A DNA stretch of 64,000 nt from Archivesica marissinica. Its lineage: Eukaryota; Mollusca; Bivalvia; Venerida; Vesicomyidae. Under the pieces are notes generated by a model. That model was not told the origin of the DNA, did not search any database, and worked only from the letters and a program-made list of their open reading frames with translations. The stretch lies in contig CM026393.1 in NCBI GenBank assembly GCA_014843695.1, positions 9,263,536 through 9,327,535 of the forward strand, written 5' to 3'. Position numbers and translations under genes: made by a program. Numbering within the stretch: position 1 is the stretch's first letter; each line of letters begins with the position of its first letter. Positions 18,860 to 29,739 of this stretch are shown piece by piece.

Positions 18860-21475
18860 ATACATGTATATATGAACGCATACAACTGAAGTGTCGTAGA
18901 CATGCATAAATATGAATGCATACAACTGAAGTGTCGTAGACATGTATATATATGAACGCATACAACTGAAGTGTCGTAGACATGTATATATATGAAAGCA
19001 TACAACTGAAGTGTCGTAGACATGTATATATATGAAAGCATACAACTGAAGTGTCGTAGACATGTATATATATGAACGCATACAACTGAAGTGTCGTAGA
19101 CATGTATATATATGAAAGCATACAACTGAAGTGTCGTAGACATGTATATATATGAAAGCATACAACTGAAGTGTCGTAGACATGTATATATATGAACGCA
19201 TACAACTGAAGTGTCGTAGACATGTATATATATGAAAGCATACAACTGAAGTGTCGTAGACATGTATATATATGAAAGCATACAACTGAAGTGTCGTAGA
19301 CATGTATATATATGAACGCATACAACTGAAGTGTCGTAGACATGTATATATATGAAAGCATACAACTGAAGTGTCGTAGACATGTATATATATGAAAGCA
19401 TACAACTGAAGTGTCGTAGACATGTATATATATGAACGCATACAACTGAAGTGTCGTAGACATGTATATATATGAAAGCATACAACTGAAGTGTCGTAGA
19501 CATGTATATATATGAAAGCATACAACTGAAGTGTCGTAGACATGTATATATATGAACGCATACAACTGAAGTGTCGTAGACATGTATATATATATGAACG
19601 CATACAACTGAAGTGTCGTAGACATGTATATATATATATGAACGCATACAACTGAAGTGTCGTAGACATGTATATATATATATGAACGCATACAACTGAA
19701 GTGTCGTAGACATGTATATATATATGAACGCATACAACTGAAGTGTCGTAGACATGTATATATATGAACGCATACAACTGAAGTGTCGTAGACATGTATA
19801 TATATGAAAGCATACAACTGAAGTGTCGTAGACATGTATATATATGAACGCATACAACTGAAGTGTCGTAGACATGTATATATGAAAGCATACAACTGAA
19901 GTGTCGTAGACATGTATATATATGAACGCATACAACTGAAGTGTCGTAGACATGTATATATATGAACGCATACAACTGAAGTGTCGTAGACATGTATATA
20001 TATGAATGCATACAACTGAAGTGTCGTAGACATGTATATATATGAATGCATACAACTGAAGTGTCGTAGACATGTATATATATGAATGCATACAACTGAA
20101 GTGTCGTAGACATGTATATATATGAATGCATACAACTGAAGTGTCGTAGACATGTATGTATATGAACGCATACAACTGAAGTGTCGTAGACATGTATATA
20201 TATGAATGCATACAACTGAAGTGTCGTAGACATGTATATATATGAATGCATACAACTGAAGTGTCGTAGACATGTATATATATGAATGCATACAACTGAA
20301 GTGTCGTAGACATGTATATATATGAACGCATACAACTGAAGTGTCGTAGACATGTATATATATGAATGCATACAACTGAAGTGTCGTAGACATGTATATA
20401 TATGAATGCATACAACTGAAGTGTCGTAGACATGTATATATATATGAATGCATATAACTGAAGTGTCGTTGACATGTATATATATGAACGCATACAACTG
20501 AAGTGTCGTAGACATGTATATATATGAATGCATACAACTGAAGTGTCGTAGACATGTATATATGAAAGCATACAACTGAAGTGTCGTAGACATGTATATA
20601 TATGAAAGCATACAAATGAAGTGTCGTAGACATGTATATATATGAATGCATACAACTGAAGTGTCGTAGACATGTATATATATGAATGCATACAACTGAA
20701 GTGTCGTAGACATGTATATATATGAATGCATACAACTGAAGTGTCGTAGACATGTATATATATGAATGCATACAACTGAAGTGTCGTAGACATGTATATA
20801 TGAAAGCATACAACTGAAGTGTCGTAGACATGTATATATATATATATGAAAGCATACAACTGAAGTGTCGTAGACATGTATATATATGAAAGCATACAAC
20901 TGAAGTGTCGTAGACATGTATATATATAAATGCATACAACTGAAGTGTCGTAGACATGTATATATATGAAAGCATACAACTGAAGTGTCGTAGACATGTA
21001 TATATATGAAAGCATACAACTGAAGTGTCGTAGACATGTATATATATGAATGCATACAACTGAAGTGTCGTAGACATGTATATATATGAAAGCATACAAC
21101 TGAAGTGTCGTAGACATGTATATATATGAACGCATACAACTGAAGTGTCGTAGACATGTATATATATGAAAGCATACAACTGAAGTGTCGTAGACATGTA
21201 TATATATGAACGCATACAACTGAAGTGTCGTAGACATGTATATATATGAAAACATACAACTGAAGTGTCGTAGACATGTATATATATGAACGCATACAAC
21301 TGAAGTGTCGTAGACATGTATATATATGAAAGCATACAACTGAAGTGTCGTAGACATGTATATATGAAAGCATACAACTGAAGTGTCATAGACATGTATA
21401 TATATGAACGCATACAACTGAAGTGTCGTAGACATGTATATATGAAAGCATACAACTGAAGTGTCGTAGACATGC
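18860..21475. repeat. 40-bp tandem array in intron 4, copy B (about 65 copies)
   Basis: The unit is CATACAACTGAAGTGTCGTA plus GACATGTATATATATGAANG, 40 bp, with TA-length variants of 38-44 bp. Between about 18,960 and 19,560 the variable position cycles as GAACG, GAAAG, GAAAG, a 120-bp trimer. The minus strand is free of stops in all three frames, which gives spurious frames of up to 918 codons. Confidence 0.95.
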
Positions 21476-21528
21476 ATACTAGTATATGCAAACATAAAAC
21501 AACAAACTATTTCCTTACCATATTGGGT

Positions 21529-23993
21529 TCAATATCCGCCGTAAGATTTCCCACCATGTCCATACCCTCCTTTGCCGCCGGATATTATACCACCTTTACC
21601 GTATCCAATAATACCACCATAACCCCCAATGCCGACGTGACCACCCCACTGACCACCGATACCACCGCCATAGCTTCCATGTCGTCTACTGTATCCAAAT
21701 CTGTGCACACAGAAATATTGACACTTATATGCATATAATTACTTTGCGCAGTTTGTTCGGGTTTTACGCTTTGATCAGCATCAATTTGGGCTATATCGCC
21801 GGTGGGCACTTTACCTAACAATACCTTTCCTGGACAGGTTCCAACGGCTAACCAGTACTTTTTGCTCCAACCTCCGTAAGAAACTCCCATTTCAGACAAC
21901 GTCTGAGCGGGGCTCGGACCAGTGACCATCAGTGATGATAGGATACAGTGGTATACAAGTCTGCGAAATTAACCACTCGATCACTGTTGCGGACGCGCAG
22001 GCAACAGTAATTGTCTATAAACATGTACCAATTAGATTCCAACTTAAAACACTGTCGTGAAGTCATACCTTTATACTTGCAGTCCATTATTATTAATATT
22101 GGACTTGTGTCAAAAGGCTCGAGTATTATTTTAAATACTAAGCGTAAAATTAATGCAAGAAATTAACAATTTTAAATAGTAGGATCTCGTTATATAAATG
22201 TCTGCTTTAAGTAAGATATAAGCCTCAAACGGACGTGTACATATCGGCTTATATCCTATACATAACGGACGTGTACATATCGGCTTATATCCTATACATA
22301 ACGGACGTGTACATATCGGCTTATATCCTATACATAACGGACGTGTACATATCGGCTTATATCCTATACATAACGGACGTGTACATATCGGCTTATATCC
22401 TATACATAACGGACGTGTACATATCGGCTTATATCCTATACATAACGGACGTGTACATATCGGCTTATATCCTATACATAACGGACGTGTACATATCGGC
22501 TTATATCCTATACATAACGGACGTGTACATATCGGCTTATATCCTATCATAACGGACGTGTAATATCGGCTTATATCCTATACATAACGGACGTGTACAT
22601 ATCGGCTTATATCCTATACATAACGGACGTGTACATATCGGCTTATATCCTATACATAACGGACGTGTACATATCGGCTTATATCCTATACATAACGGAC
22701 GTGTACATATCGGCTTATATCCTATGCATAACGGACGTGTACATATCGGCTTATATCCTATACATAACGGACGTGTACATATCGGCTTATATCCTATACA
22801 TAACGGATGTGTACATATCGGCTTATATCCTATACATAACGGACGTGTACATATCGGCTTATATCCTATACATAACGCCATAGACAATAATTTAATACCA
22901 GGATGGTACCCTTACCTTCTGAAGCCACCGTGACCGCCATAACCACGACCATATACACGACCATAACCTCCATAGCCACGTCCATAGCCTCCATAACCAC
23001 GTCCATAGCCTCCATAACCACGACCATAACCACGACCATATCCTCCATAGCCACCAATACCGATGGCGAATCTGCCATAATAGTCATCATCATAAAGATC
23101 GCCACCCTCGTAGTATCCACCCATCATACCCATGCCACCATAACCGCCATACCCGCCATACCCACCAAACCCTCCACCATATCCGCCATATCCACCATAT
23201 CCTCCGCCATGGCCCCCAACAACCCCACCGATGTAACCACTGCTCAGTCCACCTCCGTAACCATACATGCCGCCGTAGCCTCCATAACTACCTCCCATCA
23301 TAGCCCCTTTACCATAGCCTGCAACATATAAATGCACAATAATTTTCTAAACAGATAGAGGGAACACCCGATTCAAACCATAGAAAAGTAGTTTGTCATT
23401 GAAACGGCCATTTTGAAGCTATGATGTCATATAATTCTACAATGTTGTATAATTAATTCATAGAAATATGCTACAGTAAGCGTAGTAGTAAGCCATTGAC
23501 GGCGAACAAGCCAAACAACATGACATAATATGTTATAGCTAGCATTATTATCGGTGATTTCGAGCTAATTTCCGCCCGAACACAACACAGCAGTGGTCAA
23601 CTGTGTCATTATTTCACAAATGCACATAAGGAACATACCTTCGAATCCTATTTGTACTCCACGGCTGTAGCCGCCAATTCCACCGAAACCTAGCCCACTG
23701 CTGATACCACCATATCCGCCACCAATTCCACCACCATATTTCTTGACAAAACCGCCTCCATATCCGCCGCCCATTCCGCCGAATCCCTTACCAACACCAC
23801 CGTATCCTCCGCCATATCCTACGCCGTATCCTCCGATTCCGCCATATCCTCCGATTCCGCCATATCCTCCGATTCCGCCATATCCTCCGATTCCGCCATA
23901 GCCTTTCTTCATGTGTATTTTCTTATGTTTTCCGTAGTAGGCGGCATTGACGGCGAACAAGCCAAACAACACAAAGACGATGGCGCGGATCAT
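21529..23993 (-). CDS. Secreted glycine-rich shematrin-like protein, gene B
   Basis: Spliced model: coding exons 23,993-23,639, 23,318-22,916 and 21,700-21,529 join in phases 1 and 2 to 930 nt, 309 residues, with the same splice motifs as gene A. The signal peptide is MIRAIVFVLFGLFAVNAA, followed by YYGKHKK and a run of GGIGGYGGIGGYG repeats, longer than in A and C. Exon 3 keeps the acidic GGDLYDDDYYGRF cluster and many RGYGGYG units; the C-terminus is HGGKSYGGY. Expected role: an extracellular structural or shell-framework protein, by resemblance to shematrins. Unlike A, the full transcription unit is present: TATA box at 27,327, noncoding exon 1 at 27,303-27,280, last exon at 18,268. Intron 2 contains a small duplicated piece of the signal-peptide exon. 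Confidence 0.75.
21745..21990 (-). mobile_element. tRNA-derived SINE within intron 3, copy B
   Basis: Minus strand: A-box-like GATCGAGTGGTTAA, B-box GGTCCGAGCCC, and a body ending GCGATATAGCCCAAATTGAT then GCTGATCAAAGCGTAAAACC. It lies 45 bp from exon 4. Confidence 0.6.
22231..22877. repeat. 36-bp tandem array in intron 3, copy B (about 18 copies)
   Basis: The unit is ACGGACGTGTACATATCGGC plus TTATATCCTATACATA, 36 bp, nearly uniform. It sits where units A and C have unrelated 60-bp and 42-bp arrays. The right edge CATAACGCCATAGACA resembles the 42-bp unit edge of A and C, so the arrays meet at the same ancestral point. Confidence 0.95.
23481..23519 (-). repeat. Duplicated fragment of the signal-peptide exon inside intron 2
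   Basis: About 38 bp in intron 2 of gene B, ending in GACGGCGAACAAGCCAAACA, matches the exon at about 23,934-23,971 with two or three mismatches and in the same orientation. Introns 2 of A and C lack it, since their flanking bases (CAGTAAGC and ATGACATAAT) are contiguous. Confidence 0.75.
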
Positions 23994-24001
23994 GGTGCTA
24001 C

Positions 24002-25074
24002 CTGAAAGTATAGGTATCCGTGTATATAACTAATACACCTGAAGAAGAATAGCATTCCATAAACTATTTCATTACAACCCTTGTCGTGAGCAGAATACAA
24101 GGCATTGAGAGATATAAAGTATTTAAACTAAGACTTGCTGATGGTTAGAAATCAAAATAATATGGTTATGTTTGCTAGTATTTTAGATTGTGGACAGGCG
24201 TGTATTCCAGGAATGAAGAAACATGTGAAAAAACTGTCTGAACTCGTGAACTACCGTATATATAAGACGTATACGACGTATATATACGGATGTAAATATC
24301 TTGTTTGTGACAGTCAGTATTTATATGGAAGGCCGGAAAAATCAAATAAGTTTACAACAATTCTCAACATATTAAAATATTTAATAAATATTTTATTATA
24401 AATGTAACAAAATCATAACAAATAAAACAATGAGATATTTATTGTGAATAAGCCCTATGCGACATATATTGTTTGTGGTAGTTCATAATTGTTATTATAG
24501 TCTCAAGGTAGGATAGTACTATGAAGATGGCAGGATAGTACGATGACGATTGTAGGTTAGTATTTACGTATATGTGTATAAAATAAATCATTAGAAAAGA
24601 ACATACAATAGAATACACTTACCGAAATGCAGAAACCAGAAAGGAGGGAGAATATATGCGAGCGAGACAGACATACAGAGAGGGGGAGATAGAGGGAGAT
24701 ATTCATAGAGCAAAAAATAGAGAGAAGTAGAAAAAGGTTAAGAAAATAATAATCGAGATTCAATATCTTGCCGATCACTATTGGTATGTAAGGTTGTAAA
24801 TGTAAATGCATTTTCCAGATCCGTTAGGTTTGAGTCACCAAAGAGAATACGTTTTGTTCATGGATGTCGACATACATTGCTTTATATGTAAATATACCAG
24901 CGGACATAGAAAACGCACACACACATTATATGATTATTATTACATGAACACGAAATACGAAGGATTCCGTCAAAGATATATCTTTATTACAAAACACAAA
25001 CTGAACAACTAAAAATATTCCAAAACGTTTAGAACTATGTATTTATATAGTTATTGTTTTTCATGTAAAACACA
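24002..25074 (-). other. Proximal part of intron 1, gene B
   Basis: No exon is recognised. About 160 bp starting near 24,105 is identical to unit A. A purine-rich tract (GAGAGGGGGAGATAGAGGGA and neighbours) occurs at about 24,640-24,740. A plus-strand frame at 24,135-24,401 begins in the conserved block, but its 3' half does not match units A and C. Confidence 0.45.
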
Positions 25075-26788
25075 CTTATCCGAAGTGTGCGTTTTCTATG
25101 TCCTCTAGTATACATGTCAGGAAGTGTGCGTTTTCTATGTCCTCTAGTATATATGTCAGGAAGTGTGTGTTTTCTATGTCCTCTAGTATATATGTCAGGA
25201 AGTGTGCATTTTCTATGTCCTTTAGTATACATGTCAGGAAGTGTGCGTTTTCTATGTCCTCTAGTATATATGTCAGGAAGTGTGCGTTTTCTATGTCCTC
25301 TAGTATATATGTCAGGAAGTGTGTGTTTTCTATGTCCTCTAGTATATATGTCAGGAAGTGTGCGTTTTCTATGTCCTCTAGTATATATGTCAGGAAGTGT
25401 GTGTTTTCTATGTCATCTAGTATATATGTCAGGAAGTGTGCGTTTTCTATGTCCTCTAGTATACATGTCAGGAAGTGTGCGTTTTCTATGTCCTCTGGTA
25501 TATATGTCAGGAAGTGTGCGTTTTCTATGTCCTCTAGTATATATATCAGGAAGTGTGCGTTTTCTATGTCCTCCAGTATATATATAAAGAAGTGTGCGTT
25601 TCCTATGTTCTCTAGTATATATGTCAGGAAGTGTGCGTTTTCTTTGTCATCTAGTATATATGTCAGGAAGTGTGCGTTTTCTTTGTCATCTAGTATACAT
25701 GTCAGGAAGTGTGCGTTTTCTATGTCCTCTAGTATATATGTCAGGAAGTGTGTGTTTTCTATGTCCTCTAGTATATATGTCAGGAAGTGTGCATTTTCTA
25801 TGTCCTTTAGTATACATGTCAGGAAGTGTGCGTTTTCTATGTCCTCTAGTATATATGTCAGGAAGTGTGCGTTTTCTATGTCCTCTAGTATATATGTCAG
25901 GAAGTGTGTGTTTTCTATGTCCTCTAGTATATATGTCAGGAAGTGTGCGTTTTCTATGTCCTCTAGTATATATGTCAGGAAGTGTGTGTTTTCTATGTCA
26001 TCTAGTATATATGTCAGGAAGTGTGCGTTTTCTATGTCCTCTAGTATACATGTCAGGAAGTGTGCGTTTTCTATGTCCTCTGGTATATATGTCAGGAAGT
26101 GTGCGTTTTCTATGTCCTCTAGTATATATATCAGGAAGTGTGCGTTTTCTATGTCCTCCAGTATATATATAAAGAAGTGTGCGTTTCCTATGTTCTCTAG
26201 TATATATGTCAGGAAGTGTGCGTTTTCTTTGTCATCTAGTATATATGTCAGGAAGTGTGCGTTTTCTTTGTCATCTAGTATATATGTCAGGAAGTGTGCG
26301 TTTTCTATGTCCTCTAGTATATATGTCAGGATGTGTGCGGTTTCTATGCCCTCTAGTATATATATCAGGAAGTGTGCGTTTTCTATGCCCTCTAGTATAT
26401 ATATCAGGAAGTGTGCTTTTCCTATGTCCTCTAGTATATATATCAGGAAGTGTGCGTTTTCTATGTCCTCTAGTATATATATCAGGAGTGTGCGTTTTCT
26501 ATGTCCTCTAGTATATATATCAGGAAGTGTGCGTTTTCTATGTCCTCTAGTATATATGTCAGGAAGTGTGCGTTTTCTATGTCCTCTAGTATACATGTCA
26601 GGAAGTGTGCGTTTTCTATGTCCTCTAGTATATATGTCAGGAAGTGTGCGTTTTCTATGTCCTCTAGTATACATGTCAGGAAGTGTGCGTTTTCTATGTC
26701 CTTTAGTATATATGTCAGGAAGTGTGCGTTTTCTATGTCCTCTAGTATATATGTCAGGAAGTGTGCGTTTTCTATGTCCTCTAGTATA
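25075..26788. repeat. 39-bp tandem array in intron 1, copy B (about 44 copies)
   Basis: The unit is AAGTGTGCGTTTTCTATGTC plus CTCTAGTATATATGTCAGG, 39 bp. A block of 15 units (585 bp) is duplicated: variants at 25,206 recur at 25,791. Because 39 is 13 codons, both strands have long spurious frames. Units A and C have only about one copy here (7,178-7,203 and 60,840-60,866). Confidence 0.95.
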
Positions 26789-27072
26789 GTTAATGAATGC
26801 CGACTAGCATGACCCAGGTGAATGCCGATTAGCATGACCCAGGTGAATGCCGACTAGCATGACCCAGGTGTATGCCGACTAGCATGACCCAGGTGAATGC
26901 CGACTAGCATGACCCAGGTGAATGCCGACGAGCATGACCCAGGTGAATGCCGACTAGCATGACCCAGGTGAATGCCGACTAGCATGACCCAGGTGTATGC
27001 CGACTAGCATGACCCATGTGAATGCCGACTAGCATGACACAGGTGAATGCCGACGAGCATGACCCAGGTGAC
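26789..27072. repeat. 25-bp tandem array, copy B (about 11 copies)
   Basis: Unit GCCGACTAGCATGACCCAGG plus TGAAT. It ends at TGACAGAAGCATCAAATG, the same right edge as in unit C (61,348). Confidence 0.9.
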
Positions 27073-27279
27073 AGAAGCATCAAATGTAATTCAATAAAAT
27101 AGTTATGTAATTTTGTTTTTAAATTTAGAATCCCGTTTACCTTTTTTGTACAGATGCAGTAAATACGTATGTATACAAGAAGAAGGTTCTGGTGAGACAG
27201 AAAGCAAGCAGTTGTATTATCAACAATACATTATGAATCAGATAAGCTACTACAGCGAGAAATGTTAGATGTATCTTAC

Positions 27280-27303
27280 CTGTGGACTGGCCGTACTCAC
27301 AGT
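27280..27303 (-). other. Noncoding exon 1 of gene B
   Basis: On the minus strand a consensus donor CCACAG|GTAAGA ends this exon at 27,280. The start at about 27,303 is placed 31 nt downstream of the TATA box, at TCACTG. It would join the acceptor TTTCAG|GTAGCACC that precedes the ATG of the signal-peptide exon (24,001). The 3,278-bp intron between them holds the 39- and 25-bp arrays. Both sites are conserved in unit C. Confidence 0.6.
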
Positions 27304-27326
27304 GACTATCGTAGGTTCATCGTGTG

Positions 27327-27334
27327 CCTTTATA
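27327..27334 (-). promoter_or_regulatory. TATA box of gene B
   Basis: TATAAAGG on the minus strand, 31 nt upstream of the proposed start and about 54 nt upstream of a consensus splice donor. The same motif with identical spacing occurs in unit C at 61,606-61,613. Confidence 0.6.
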
Positions 27335-27598
27335 AGCATGTTGTCCAGCATTTGTCCAGTTGTCAATAGTTTGAGTTGTTAATTAAAGTACTTTGCATCC
27401 AAGCAGACTGATTTGACATGTGTCCATATATAGAAATTGTATTAGTAGATACATATTGACAATAATTATGTCCGATTACATTTTTATAACAGTAGTTTAG
27501 CACTTACATAATAAATTAATCAGTATTGCATTAAAGTGATTTATTACTGTCCGTAATTATACTATTGTCTATTTAGACCGCCACCTGTACATATCGGT
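27335..27598. other. Upstream flank of gene B
   Basis: AT-rich sequence shared with unit C (61,614-61,880), with scattered differences. It probably contains proximal promoter elements; no specific site is recognised. Confidence 0.4.
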
Positions 27599-28126
27599 AA
27601 TACATAGTTCCCGTGTGACGTCATCATTCCTACTGTGGTTGCCATTTTGAATGGCAAAGTTGATCAGATATAATATATAATATATAGTAGTGTAATATTG
27701 TTTTCTTCATAAAATATTTATTTTTCATCCCATCACCATGGTTCATACATTGTTGGAAAGCTCTCAATGGGCATATTTTTTGTATCATTTCACAAATTTA
27801 ATATCAATAATGAATACATAATAATTTACCTGTATATTAATATTTCAACTGTGAAAATAGACTTCCAAAAATAGGTGCAAGTTAAGTTCTTATAATTTAT
27901 AATCCATACATCATTGTCAAACAATAAATGAATATTTAAAAAGTACATTTTAATATCTTTAAAATCCTACCAAATTTTATATTAAGAAACCAAAATTAAT
28001 AAAGTTATTGCAATTAAAGTATTACTAGTAAAATCATGAAATTGCAGTTAATAAAACTTGCCAGTCAAAATGGCTGCCAAGATAAGATGTTATCAGTGTT
28101 TTTGACTGCCGTGGGAACTATGTATT
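27599..28126. mobile_element. MITE-like inverted-repeat element
   Basis: AATACATAGTTCCC at 27,599-27,612 is exactly mirrored by GGGAACTATGTATT at 28,113-28,126. Inner partial inverted matches include GCCATTTTGA near the left end and TCAAAATGGC near the right. Unit C lacks the roughly 520 bp (its flank runs from about 61,880 to TGTATTAAACATG at 61,902). No ORF is inside and the content is AT-rich. The target duplication is TA or slightly longer and cannot be fixed. Confidence 0.65.
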
Positions 28127-28309
28127 AAGGTATGTATTAAACATGCACCCATGCATCGTAACTCTCTCCCAGTTAGTATACAGACATATTATGACATATA
28201 TTATTACATACAATGAATTCAATACACAGATAGTAATGTGTTGTTTAAACTTTATTTATTTTACAATGCTTGCGAAGCAAGTTCTAACAACTTATATTAA
28301 TCACTCTCA

Positions 28310-28490
28310 TTGGCGTGGATGAACGCGTAAATGTGGTCATGCATGTGGGAGGAAACCGGAGTACCCGGTGAAAACCCACCTGTCCGATCTGGCGACCACC
28401 GTACTATCTCACATACTTCCCCAGTCCGAGAATCGAACTCTAGTTGCATTGGTGAAAAGCCAGTTAGTAATGTAGCCTAGCAATAGTTTC
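28310..28490 (-). mobile_element. tRNA-derived SINE related to the unit-start SINE
   Basis: Minus strand: B-box-like GAGTTCGATTCTC, then a body with GGGTTTTCACCGGGTACTCC and GGTTTCCTCCCACATG, a longer version of the body at 35-170. The bases before it (AACAACTTATATTAATCACT) also match the starts of units B and C. Confidence 0.55.
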
Positions 28491-28496
28491 ACATGT

Positions 28497-29071
28497 GATA
28501 GTCCAGATGCGTATCCAGTGATAGTCCAGATGCGTATCCAGTGATAGTCCAGATGCGTATCCAGTGATAGTCCAGATGCGTATCCAGTGATAGTCCAGAT
28601 GCGTATCCAGTGATAGTCCAGATGCGTATCCAGCGATAGTCCAGATGCGTATCCAGCGATAGTCCAGATGCGTATCCAGTGATAGTCCAGATGCGTATCC
28701 AGTGATAGTCCAGATGTGTATCCAGTGATAGTCCAGATGCGTATCCAGTGATTTTCCTGATGTGTATCCAGTGATAGTCCAGATGCGTATCCAGTGATAG
28801 TCCAGATGCGTATCCAGTGATAGTCCAGATGCGTATCCAGTGATAGTCCAGATGCGTATCCAGTGATAGTCCAGATGCGTATCAAGTGATAGTCCTGATG
28901 CGTATCCAGTGATAGTCCAGATGCGTATCCAGTGATAGTCCAGATGCGTATCCAGTGATAGTCCAGATGCGTATCCAGTGATAGTCCAGATGCATATCCA
29001 GTGATAGTCCAGATGCGTATCCAGTGATAGTCCAGATGTGTATCCAGTGATAGTCCAGATGCGTATCCAGG
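28497..29071. repeat. 23-bp tandem array (about 25 copies)
   Basis: Unit GATAGTCCAGATGCGTATCC plus AGT, 23 bp, with few variants. There is no counterpart in units A or C within the window. Confidence 0.95.
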
Positions 29072-29074
29072 ATC

Positions 29075-29480
29075 AGATTAAGGAGGATTACTAAGCAATT
29101 GTCACCAGCAAGGGGCAGCGAACCTGCTGGATCTCCAGATATATCTCGAGTATATTCATCAATTGTTGAACAATTTTCTCTCATCAGTTAGTTTAAACAA
29201 TATTTTATTCAAGAATAGTATATAACATAGGACTAGTTGCAACAGCACAGTTATTCTAGCAGACAATGTATCAGGTCCTCGCTATAGTTGTATTCCCTGT
29301 AAAGGATGATTGACCATGTCTTAGTTGACCACTAATTCACGCAACTCATACGCAATGTCGTTATTGACATGGATTTAGTTTCATCCGATCATTTGCCGAG
29401 TGTCGAAACTTTGGATTTAGACCTTAGCATCAAATATACGACCGATACCGTCTTATTGCACATGCAACAACATATTGGAA
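29075..29480 (+). pseudogene. LINE endonuclease fragment, plus strand
   Basis: Includes a frame with SSDHLPSVETLDLDLS around 29,370-29,430; SDHLP is the C-terminal motif of AP-type LINE endonucleases. The stretch is the reverse complement of about 63,180-63,530, so the same LINE lies in opposite orientation on the two sides of the satellite block. Frames are broken. Confidence 0.6.
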
Positions 29481-29739
29481 GTCAGTTGTTAAGGAAGCCC
29501 ATTCAAATACAATACACATGAGCAATAGTTGGATATTAGAAGGTTGACGACATCCAAAGGTAGCTAATTATCCAATAGACGTGAGCCTATATACTTGAGC
29601 AAGTCATGTCTTGTTGCGGTGTTTCTAAAACATGTAGGAAATGTTAAGCGCTATTGTAAAGCGGTAGTATTATTGGACACTGAGTTGCCAATTGCAAAGT
29701 ATATACACTCGGGTATATGGGTCATCTCTACATACATAT
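29481..29739. other. Unassigned sequence left of the satellite
   Basis: No gene, repeat family or RNA recognised. Confidence 0.4.

Noticed and set aside
18739..21495. Reading frames of up to 918 codons in the 40-bp array
   Set aside because: They are translations of a 40-bp tandem repeat that is open in all three frames, inside an intron; there is no codon structure or domain.
22231..22877. CRISPR-like array
   Set aside because: The repeats are contiguous with no unique spacers, and the sequence is eukaryotic; the same holds for the other arrays.
24135..24401. 88-codon plus-strand frame beginning in the conserved intron block
   Set aside because: Only the first half is conserved between units, and the 3' half falls in TA-rich sequence that differs; kept only as a conserved noncoding block.
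25076..26835. Long frames on both strands of the 39-bp array
   Set aside because: The unit is 13 codons, so any stop-free frame persists through the array. It lies within intron 1 of gene B.
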